This document shows, piece by piece, positions 13,001-25,000 of a stretch of 64,000 nucleotides of DNA (positions within the stretch are counted from its first letter, which is position 1; every line of letters begins with the position of its first letter). The DNA is from Isoperla grammatica (lineage: Eukaryota > Arthropoda > Insecta > Plecoptera > Perlodidae). Location: the NCBI GenBank assembly GCA_945910005.1, contig OX246739.1:4556001-4620000 (forward strand). Direction: 5' to 3'. The translations under genes and the position numbers were made by a program. The notes under the pieces were generated by a model. That model saw only the letters and a list, made by a program, of their open reading frames with translations, ran no database searches and had not been told where the DNA came from.

Positions 13001-16000
13001 CTCGTCGGTATCAACTTCGGAGTTATTCGTGAGTTTCCGGCAGTGTGAACATAGCAATGACGAGCGTGCGTAGGCGATATTCAATGAATGTGCACCTACT
13101 TTGTTCGATGATCGTATTGCCCATTGAATCTTGAAATAATAAGTCCTGGGAGAGGGGGGGGGGAGAATATCAAAATAAGCTTGGCATATATTATTAGCTT
13201 CGTTAAACGCGATCTGACTTAACCGTGGCACATTTCAAGGCTAGAACTTATGCAGAGAGTGTTCCTTGTAGTTTGAAACCTGGAAAAGCCACTAAGCCGA
13301 TGTACCCCAGGCAACCCGCTCCTCTTTGTAGCTTTCATGGGTTTAAGGATCGCGAGGCCACGTGGTTCGCTAATATGCTACTCCGAACTATGTAACGAAT
13401 CATTTAGCTATATAGTATCGCTGTGCGCAGCCCCCCTCCCCCCCCCACCCCCCTCCCTTATTATTTATTTACATACATGACTCTCTCTTGTCTGTTCCTT
13501 ATCACCCTACATCTTATCGTTTGGCCTTGGTTCATCTATACAATTTGTCTGTTTATAGAATCATGTACAATATACTTTATTCTAGCTGTGTTATTGGATC
13601 TTCTACCTCAGTGCAATGTGCAGATAGTCCCTTATAGCTGGTCTGCTGTCATAATACCGGGCATAAATGTACAAAAATCTATTTTATGAGCCTCTTTGTA
13701 GCTTTGAAGATTGTTAATTTCATTTTCCTTGTTTAAACTTAATTTAATTAGTGAATTCAAGCACTGGCTAGAATTGAAGTCTCTTAATTAAACGGAAGGG
13801 AATGAAAATGAGATGACGTATTCAAAGGGGTCCTCCCAGCCCTTCGAGTGACCCAAAACTCGGCCTCCTCTCAGTTGTAAATCAGATAAGAGCTTGAAAC
13901 AAGTTGATACAACAAAGTAACATTCATTCTTTTACTAGATGTTGGGCAATATAAACACTACCCTATTAAGTCGGAGTGTATGTTGATGTGTAATCGATTG
14001 CTTTACATATGTATCGGTTACGTTATTAATTTTCTAGGTTCAATATGCATAGTTCTCTGAAGTTTTATATTCTACAACAGCGAACACCGTAGTAACCCTC
14101 CAAATTAAAATTTAATAACAAAATAGGTAGCGATATTTATCATGAAAAAACACTAGCACATTCAAAAAAATTACACATTATTTTTGTAGGTTCAGTAAGC
14201 AAAGTTCTAAGATGGTTTACATTATAACAATAACGAACTCCGTATAGTAAACATCTTAATTGAAATTTATTAAAAAACAGCTAGTGATATTAAATTTCTC
14301 CGTCTCGATCTTTTGTTCGTGTGCATAACGCTTTAGCCTTTCTTAGAAAGCGCTGCGGGGGTCCTTCATCCCGCCTTTCTTATTTAGACGTCGAGAGAGC
14401 TTAGATAACGCTGAGAAAGGCCAGGTGGCCACGAGCGCTTTGGGTCACCACCGCGCAATCTTAAAACATCGTAGCAATTTAAATGATGACGACGCCTATA
14501 TATTTTACGCGGGGTAGAAAACTGTTCGTAAGACAATTTCTCAAAGGGAGGAATTAATCTCACTACGTGGGATATGCCTCTATTATCAAGGGAAGGCGTT
14601 ACAAACTGATGTGTGTACACAAAGGCAAAGAAGTCGAGCTAGGACGGGCGTGCGTGCACTGTTGCATGATGGGTAAGTCCGATATTGTGTGGGCGGTGTT
14701 GGAAGCGTCGTTGCACAGGTGGCAACACTGTGGCTGTGAGTGACAATCAACGCACTCTCAGATCATGGAGTTACTGTCATAAGTCTATTCTCAGTGTACG
14801 TATCTTTCCAGCAACTTATATAATTATTAATTACGTTTATATATGTCTATACAATAATGGCCAAATATCTTTTGTTCTATGTTCTGTTTCACCCTATAGC
14901 AAATATGATTTTATTATTAATAATTGTTTTAATCTCCTTGAATAAAAAAAACATGCGTATTTTTATTTCTGACATTGAAAAATTGTGTTTAAACGTCATT
15001 GTTCTTTTGTCATATTTCTAAATGTATTCCATCATCGTAATCCTGGTACTGTATACATGTTTGGTTATTGTTATTGTACTCAATCCGCTTTTAATGCATA
15101 CACAGGTTCTTGAAATCGTTCTCTCAGTAATTGAACGTAAAAACATGTTTGTTCGAATAACGCCCTAGGGGTCTTCTAAGCAAACTGTGAATAACACAAA
15201 ATTTAATTAATCACTACAATTATCCCAGGAAACAGTAAACTCATATAACTTATGTGACATGAAAACAGTTCGAATACCAAGAGAATTAATGAGAACAATT
15301 AATGTGTTCTGTTTAATTTAAGTGGGGAATCTCCCTCGAATGGGTTTCATATTTTATTGCGCTATATTACATAATGATCCGTTATAATGGGATTTGTAGT
15401 TTAATTTTGAAAAACTATCAAAAATATAGAAACGATTCGCATTTGCTCAAGACTTACTAGAAATCTCTACCAACCGAGACTTAGTTGGTAGAGATTACAC
15501 ATAGAGTAGATATTACACTTAGTGTAGAGATCTCACTTAGTGTAGAGATTACACTTAGTGTAGTAATTTCTATAGAGAGACACATACATCGATGAGTGAA
15601 TGATCGTCCATTGAAACGCGGTCGGTGTAAACAATACCGGAGTTTGTGAGACAATCAGCGTATTGTGGCGTTTATGTTTAAATCGACGTTTCACCTTTGG
15701 AATAATCTAAATAAAAGAACACGGCTCTACCAGAAGCCAAATAGTCTGATCTATTAAAAAAATGATCTCATGATCTACGAAACGTACGATGGTACAACTT
15801 TTGTCTTGTACATTATTTGTATGCATTGACAAAATGATAAATTATACCAAAAAAGGTTATACATCGTAGCAGTCTAATAGTTTTTTGTTTAAAGCAATGG
15901 ATCACAGACAAGGTTATTAATAATTTCGGAATTGATTCTAAAGTGGTTCGAAGTCTTATAGGACACAAACTATTTCTCGTTTAATGGTGACCGTCTCATG

Positions 16001-19000
16001 TAACTTGAAAAGGCTTTAAAGCCAAAATAACATTAGTTCACAATAAAGAAGACTTTGCATGCTGCGGGGCTAAGATGTACAGGTATTCTCAGAGAAGGAC
16101 TTAAAATGTATAAAGTATGAATCAAATAAAAGTAAACATATCTTGCCTAATTTTATCCAAACACAATCAATTTTGTATAAAAAAAATTTGAAAATGTTTG
16201 TTTATCTTGATAATTATATCTAGCCCAGCGTGATTCCAAAATGTTATTGTTGTATATGATTTTAAAAATAAGAATTCGATACTGACACTTTCTTTTGTCG
16301 CAAACACTCTTAAAGCAACAATAATAGATCTACTTCTATTATTAAAATCTATTCTAAAAGTGGTAAGAAGAGTAGTAATAGGACGCTAATAGTTCATATG
16401 TTTAAATGTAGCATCATGGAAAACTTACATATTTTCAGGATTGATTGTAGCAGAACATTAAGTGTTTCTGGGTTGATTGATTGATTGTTTGTTTGATGTT
16501 TGGCCTAACAGCGGTCTACAGTCATGTCTAAAATTAGAACATTGTGACATACGGACGGTTTAAAGTGTTTTCGTTCCCCCAATGAGTTAATGTTGTTTAT
16601 TTGTTCGTTGAGAGATTCACAATTCTGCCTCACACGTGAACATTTGTTTCTGTTTGTGCGCAGAGAAACCGCGCATCCTGGAGGACCCTCATGACGTAGA
16701 GGTGACGTTTGGCGGGACAGCATTCTTCACCTGCAAGGCCGAGGGGGACCCCAAGCCGGATATTGTCTGGATGAGAGACAGGTACGTAGAATTGTTGTAC
16801 CGTCTTCTATTTTAGTGGCTTGTGTATACATATTGTGTTCCACACACGATACATATAGGTGGAGATTTGTAAACATTGAAGATGAACGCTCAGAGACAAA
16901 TAATGCTAAAAATAGGCGAGGCGTGACTTTTGTTATTTATTCTTTGGGGCAACACACTTAAAAACAAATGTGGCGTAAGTAAGTATATTCTAAAAATATC
17001 CGATACAAAAATATATCGCTTTTGAATAAAAGGATTGCTTATGAATATGCTGAAACTAATTTTGTGTATATTTTTGACGTATGTTTATATTTCAGTTACA
17101 ATCGAACACACATCTAACAGTTCGCATAAACACGAGTTTGGATATTGTTCATCTTCAATTTTGATTTTGTAGTTCTAAGCCAAAATAAACTTATGCTGAT
17201 CAGAGGTATGACAAGGGGTATTTACTGTAGTGTGCTGTATTAAAGTACCTAAATAATTAACTAAATAAATAATTAACTGTCCTCAAGTTTACATGGTCTA
17301 ATTTCGTGTTCTCCTAATTATCGAACAAGAGAGAAGCAGATAATTGGATGAAACATCTTCGAGTTATATTCGTTCATGTATAGAGAACGTAGTTTATTTA
17401 CGGACCACCCGCACACTTTGTTTTTATTTGTGCGCGTTCATATCATCGCAAGCTAATTATTAAATGCAGATACGAGTGTATATACCCTTGACGTATGACG
17501 TCACACGAACTGACGGCCGCACTGAAAAACGTCACCTCGGCCGACAGCTCGATGTTATTATCTCCTCCCTCGGGAAACGAGACAGCCCTGCAACCCATCA
17601 ACATCTCCACGCCACATGTTCCGAGCCATATTCGCGTAGTATTTGATGACTTGTCGCGGACAAGACATCATTAAAACCACCATCGTACCCATGTTTGTTA
17701 ACCAGACTCTTTGATACGATCTACTGATTTCATCTTATATGTCCGAATAATGTAACAGTTACACCCAGAAAGAAATTCCGATCGAGTCAGCTATACAGGT
17801 TCGGTGTTTCTGTTTCGTGTTGTGGCAGCGTTAGTCTTTAACCGTGTGTGACGAGTGACAAGGTATGACAAGTATGACAACCTCTTCACAGCAAGGCCTG
17901 ATTATTGCGACAGATAGATAATAATGATGTTTACTAACTAAGTAGAGTTACAATGTACGGATCTGAACATAGAGTATATCAAAAAGGTTATGCAATCGAG
18001 GTGTGATGTTACCAGAGAATTTGGAAATCCCTTTTATAGATGGAGTTGCAATTTAGGAAATATTTGGAAGAGAAAACGAAAAAAAATTGTTGTGAAGTTA
18101 AAATATGCTAAGGGGTCGTATTTTGAGGTATCAAGGTAGCAAGAGGGAAAAAAACTAGTAGAGACGTAAACATAGATTGAACTACGTGCAATAGATTATC
18201 CTCGGTCTGGGCTGGAACGGATTTGTAGAAATGGAAATACTAACAGAAACAAGGAACGAATGGGAGCTGGCTCATACCAATCCACGGATTGTTAGCATAA
18301 AAAACCGAGTTGGTTCGTTGGTATACATTTCAAGACTATAATTGGTTTGAGCACAAGGGACAGAAAGCAATCCAACACAAATTACTTCCAGGAAAACTGT
18401 CGGTTCTCTTTGTGCTATCGAAATGCGGCGATGTTTATAACCGCGTAATTTGTGCGGCGGCGCCAGCGTGTATTGGCGGAATTAGCTTTTCGGTAGTATT
18501 CTAGCTGATGTATTACGATTTGATGTCTCATTAAAACTATTCTTTTATTATCTAATCTTAACGTTGATATTTGAAGACGAAGTTGATGTTTATTTGTTTA
18601 TCGTGCAGAAGAAGGTAGGCCTACAATACGTGGATACTGGGAGGCATTGAGATAAATTGGTCCACGCACAAACTAATATTGTGACGTTATTAGGTACTCC
18701 AAGCAAATAGATAAGGCAAAAACTTGTTGTACAACACTGATGTTGTTTTCAAAGAACGTTTGTAGTTTAGTAAACTTGCAGAGGAGTTGAGAATTAGTTT
18801 TTCTTTTCCAATCTTTGTTCTTTATTTGGCAAAATATTGTGGTTTATGAGCTGAGCCTCTTATTGTTGATTTGTTCTGAGAAATATATTCTGGTGAGGTG
18901 TTGATCTAGCGGTGTTACTATTACACACGTGCATATACACGTGTTATTAAGTGGATATACACGTGACCCACGTGCGTATACACGTGCATATACGAGAGTA

Positions 19001-22000
19001 TACCCACGTGTATCTCACGTGATCTCAAGTGCTGCACCTGAGAAATACTTTTACTCATAATCGTAAATGATTGAAATAGACTCTAGAGTAGTACACGTGG
19101 ACGAATACGCATTTGTCCTGTAAGTCTTGGTTGCTGAATTCCAGGTTCGAGTTCTGGCGAGCAGTTCATTATATAATAATAATAATAATAATAATACGTC
19201 TTAATAATATCAGTACCATGAATGTAGAGGAGGGATACTATACTACTTGACAGCATATTTTGGCTGTGGATTTCTTGAGACAAAGAGGGATATTCTTTTC
19301 CCGTTTTTGGCCCAACCTCGGTCATTGACTTGACTGACTGTGTCATCACTTGAGACGCCGGGTGGACAATGGCGGCGCCGCTGGGACCTCTCAACGTGAT
19401 AGTTCCCGTCGCCCCTAGCAACGAGGTGTAGTAGCTCCACTACTCAACAACTAATATCGCTATTCTCCTTAGCAACGAGACGACCTTTGTGGCCGCTGGT
19501 TAAACGTAAGCATGGCGAAGATAAATTGCGACAGCTTTATGCGATCGAGTGCTTTCAATACATCCACAAATACGAAACGGGCGGTATTTAAGAGTCACAG
19601 CCAGAAGAGTTCCAATTTACGATATAAAACGAGGGATCAGAACCATAGATGATTAATATAAATACAAACAAGTGGTAATGCACATTTCTTATTTTTAGTG
19701 TAAGCTGTGGAAGATTTATTCCGATATTACATTTCTCAGTATTCCTATGTAGAAAACTATCGTCATCTTTACGTATTTTGCCGCCATTTTAACGTGTAGG
19801 ACCAGCGTTACACCTAGATGCTCATGTTCCTGTTTGTTGGTAGCAACGAGGTGAACCTAGGGGACCCCCGCTACTCCAAGCTGTCCGACGGAACACTCAT
19901 GATTGAGAACGCCCTAGATGCGGACGCCGGCTCCTACGAGTGTATGGCCAAGCGTTACACCTAGTTGCTCATGTTCCTGTTTGTTGGTAGCAACGAGGTG
20001 AACCTAGGCGACCCCCGCTACTCCAAGCTGTCCGACGGAACACTCATGATTGAGAACGCCCTAGATGCGGACGCCGGCTCCTACGAGTGTATGGCCAAGA
20101 GTCCAGCAGGCGAGGCCAAGTCACGCCCGGCCAAGATGCATTACAATCAGGCCAATAAGAAGCCATACTTCAGGCGGACGCCACTGGACCAGCAGACAGA
20201 GGTAACTACACCACGACCACTTTATAGTTAGCATAATAAAACATAAAACCCATTAAGAATATACCCATCTCGACATAAACAAATGAATACTAAATAATAT
20301 CATACATTTATCATAACTTAAATTTATGACATTCTAGCTCCAATAATGTGAACGCTTCCTTTATTTAATCGCCATTAATGCACCCGTTATTAGTTTCAAG
20401 ACATTATCATTCATGTGGCTATGATTTATGAATTCTGAAATTGCTCTATGTACATACAACGCTAATGTTTAATTTGGATAGAGCACGAATTGCAATTATT
20501 GCGTATTAATTGCTGCTAGAATTCAAAACACTGACCAACAAAATATGTCGTTTCAATTAATCTTTTGGGACATTTTTACGACGAAAATCAGGGATGTTTT
20601 TGGCACAGATGTGTAATTATCTCAATTTGTTCTTTACTGAAGTGTGCATTATACAGAAGCAATGATCTTCATGCATAGCTTCTATTTTTTACTCCTGTAA
20701 TTCTATTATTAACAAAGTGTAATTAATCCTCCGTACAATTTCTCGGAAGTATACATTTCCTCTGATGTTTACTCAGTTTGCTTTGTCTTCAAATAAAAGC
20801 ATTTATTTCAGATGCACTCTGAATATAATTAGGTCACGAACTTTAAATAACCTCTTCCTCTTCTTCGTGTTTCCTCTGTGTCACAACGCATTCGAACACA
20901 GTTAATTTTAACGCGCAAGCATGAGCCGTAGTCTAGACTACACAAACGATTATTGTCGCAGGAAAACTATAAAACACACTACGAACTATAAGTACTATAA
21001 ACACAAATGACATCGTATGCTTAAACTTGTTGACGGATAAAACCCTCATAAAAAGGGCCTGAGATTTCAAAAATCATCAAAAAGTAGAAACTAATTGTTG
21101 ATTAATGGAAACATTACCACTTATTGTAACACATTGTTCATCGTTTTCCGCTAAATAATTGTACCAATACGAGTGCAGAAGTAGGTACATGTTGTAATCC
21201 TCATCCTCTCCCAAGTAATGAGATTAAACCAGTAGTTTGAAACACATAATAATAAAATGCAACCCTGACTTTTGTTCAATTGCCATCTGCTGTGTTCTAA
21301 CGGTCAAGACGCCCACCCAGTAAGTAGACCTGGGTGTTACTTCCAGTCAGGATTGTAGTTGGCACGAAGTCTTCCTATCTATGCTGCAGCTGTGCATCCG
21401 TTAATTGGCCGAACTGTTCACTTTTAACTAGCGACCAAACACAAGGAAACTCCCAACTCCCGCAATTTAGAACTTGTAAATTCACTACAGTCAGTTCTAA
21501 TTAGACCGAACAAGATTCTTGCGTCTGAGTCTGACGTGTCTTTGTCTTTTTGTTGTCAGGTTGGCGGGATTGTGAAACTCTACTGCGCGGCCACTGGACA
21601 ACCGCAACCGGATGTCACATGGACTCGCGACGACTTCCCAGTCACTCCGGCTGACAGGTTCCAGGTGAGCAGAGAACTACCTACCTACAGTAGTGGACTG
21701 TTGCCTGTTGAAGAGAGCTGATTAGCTCTCGAAATAGTGCGTCGTTTTATAATTATTTTATTTGACAAGGAACAGTGTACAGTCCTATATTTTTTAATAA
21801 CACATATATACCTGTTTTACTAAGTTTCCGTTTTTAATACCTACATGTTGCACTACTCATTTCCCCAGTCAAACGCAAAGCAACCAATGTTGAAGTATTA
21901 TAAACAGTTATATGCATTTCACTACCCATCCCATTTCCCCCCACAAACGCGAGCCAACCCGTGAATAATACGAGGATAATACCTCAACGAAAATCAGTAT

Positions 22001-25000
22001 TGTTACTGAGTGGGTAGACTCTATAAATACGAATTTATTTTTTATAAGTATTGCAAACAATCTATGTTATTCACTGCCCATTTGTCCCTTCGCATCTGAG
22101 CCAACCAGTACGGAACTAGTACAAACATTTCTCTGCGTAACACTGTCAATTTTTCAGCGTTGTTATATTCAAAAAACCCTACCTTAGAACGAAGGTTCAG
22201 ATTACCTCGAAGAAGTAAGAACTACATCCACTGCCATCCATGAAGTATTCCAACCTTAATCTTTACCGGCTACCTCGTTTCGAATAGATCCCTTCGTTGA
22301 TATTCAGATAATCAGTTATCCATTGACCTTAATCTTCTCTCTCCGAAGATGCCCGAACAACGAAGTGTCGATCTAATGTACGCGATATAACCTAAATTTA
22401 AAACTTTTTAGTGATATTGAATACTAAATTGCATTTGGATTACGTTGAGTATGGCAGAATCTGCCTTAATCCGAAGAAAATAACCGATATTTCATGATAC
22501 TTGCAAAGTGCATTGAATATCTGTTCGTTGAGTTGAGTTGAGTTGTGGATTACTAAAAACGCAATACCGTCTTGATAACTCACTCTAAGTGCAAACGAGA
22601 GACGGAGTTTCCAACTGAATTTGAAAATAGTTGGACCTTTATATGTCGGCGCTAAGCTTTATTGGTCAAATTGACATAGATCCTTTAATGCTCTTACTGC
22701 ATCAAGACAGTGGAAATAGCCTTTTCGAGGGAGTATCCACATCCGACCTACATTTGCTAGACAGAAACTAGCAAAGAGGATTTTATTCAAGAGCTACGCT
22801 GTTCGGTGGACCTATTCACAAAGTGGATGCAAATTAAAATAATTATTACCAACGAATCGATTCATAACATTGTGACAATCATGTTCGTTTATTTGGTCGT
22901 CATTGTTCTAATTTATTTAAGTATTTATCTTCCAATAATATACTTGTATATATAGATTTTGTGACGATTCAATACACAATCAAAAATGATTCCGCCACAT
23001 CTGGGAGTTTAAACTTAATAGTCTTACTTTCAGAACTGTAGGAAGACAGTAAGGCTTAGTTTTATGAAACATTTAGTAGGCTACTAACTTTTCTTCACCA
23101 TGACAATGGCATCGATAAAAATAATAATTAGTAAGTAACTTACTAAATATTTCATTTCAGTCTCTATGACATGTGTACAAAGACAGTAAGACATGTGTAC
23201 AAAGACAGTACGACATGTGTACAAAGACAGTAAGACATGTGTGCAAAGACAGTAAGACATGAGTTGACTTACCCACGCAGGTAGTCTAGTGTCAAAGCGG
23301 CGTCTCTATATGGAACAGAGTATTTGGTTTTTACCCTGGATGGTTGTGGAGTGATCCATCTCAGGAGAGTATCCTGAAAGCCAACACCTCTTGTCAGATT
23401 AAACGTTCCCTAAAATACTCACGTCGAGGGGGCGGACATTTATTTGAAAAGCTAAGTATATAACGCGAGACTCTTCAGAAATAGTGGGAGAATCGATATT
23501 TAATCAAGCGAGAATGTATGACGTGAGCTGCTGGAATGAACACGACGCTTGATAGATACTCTGGGTCGTGGAGATTGTGGTATCGAAATAATTTTGGTAC
23601 AAAATCTGTATTTCAATATTTTTTAACTATTAAAACCGCGCAATATCAAAGTTTTACTATCTTAGGATCGATATTTAATATTAAAAAGTGGTGACTTATC
23701 ATCATATAATTTTAGTTTAGAATCTGATACAGTGTAAGCAAGCAAAAAAATAATAGACAATACTTCCTTGTGCTAATCACGATGTAATCAAATATAATTG
23801 TGACAACTATCATTTGGCTCGTTAATTAATTAACACACACAAATATATATAATATGTTCCCCAAAAAAGACCCATAAAGTACTTTGCGTGTTTATAACCC
23901 AATAGTTTTGTCCATATTCACATCTTATAATCTTGATTCGGTTAAGGATTTCAGCATTTGAGGATGCAATCGTATCATTTGCAAGAGAAGAAAAGTCAAG
24001 TTGGTAATATAATCACACATTTATTATAGTGTTGATTTAAGTATACGTGCGTTTGAATTTATGCAAGTTATAACAATCTTCTTTAGTCATCCTACGTAAG
24101 GGGATGATCGGATGGTACACGACTTAGAAGATAGCTGTACAATTGCTGCTTTGTGTAGTACTTGAACTGAAACCCCTTTGTTCACTTATTTATTAGATTA
24201 ATGAGTAGGTTTTGTTCGTTTATTATTACTTGAGCAAGCTTGGGTAAACACGAACAATATTCTAATCGTACAGAGTTGGCTTTATGAATGTTGAGGCTCA
24301 CTTTATTCATTGTATACACACATAGGAACGCACGTTGCCTGTTTTAGATCACGACCGACAACACTCTTACGATATCGAACATTCAACGAGAAGACGCAGG
24401 GGTGTACAAATGCTCGGCGTCCAACTTCGTCGGGCGTATTGCAGCGGTGGCTCAGGTCATCGTTAATGGTAATTGACACAGTTTTTCACTCCATTAGTTT
24501 GTATTTCGTTATTAAAAAAATAATTGTGATATCAATTGGCACTGAGGTGAATTGACATAAATATTACGATCACACACAACATTTAAATGAATGATAGAAA
24601 CCAAGTAACCAGGAAGTTTTCAGTGTATGAAATTAAACCACAAATTATGTCGAATACAATTATATGCAAATACATATTATTTGTTCATAATGCATATTTT
24701 CTATATTTGCATTCCCAGTATTGTTATGAGTATATCACGAAATTTGAGGTTTTGATGAACCCTTTAAACTTTTATGTAGACCCATTATCAGCGGTCTTGG
24801 ACCTACTCCCAAATATAGAAATATATAATTTGACCTAGATTACAAGTAAATGATAGTTACAAAGGTATAACATAATTATATATTAGAACATTATAAGATT
24901 AGTTATTATTATAATCCATGAACACTTAGAGTTTCCCTAACTTACTTTTGTTCTTGCTCAAGTTCCATGGAAAGATCATTGGTCACCTTTCAAACATGAT

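Larger units (their letters stand above)
6091..16663 (+). other. Peroxidasin intron, 10.6 kb, between LRR and Ig modules
   Basis: No exon is recognised inside. It contains a perfect 8-bp inverted repeat around a CRE-like core (7009-7032), a possible Penelope-like tail on the minus strand (about 7480-7560), two tRNA-like SINE heads (10.4 and 10.7 kb), homopolymer C runs near 13430-13457, a diverged direct duplication (14036-14292), and a short 18-bp tandem repeat (15481-15560). The rest is AT-rich with nothing I can name. Confidence 0.75.
16782..19805 (+). other. Peroxidasin intron with E-box cluster and SINE-like tail
   Basis: The intron contains a full TGACGTCA palindrome at 17496-17503 in a GC-richer patch (about 17490-17630), seven CACGTG palindromes between 18926 and 19021, and a tRNA-like fragment with an (AAT)n tail at 19110-19200. 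No exon is recognised other than the duplicated Ig1 segment at its 3' end. Confidence 0.7.

Noticed and set aside
14384..14620. Minus-strand frame with LRLRGGD, like the end of ubiquitin
   Set aside because: Only about seven residues match and nothing upstream resembles ubiquitin. Coincidence is the simpler reading.
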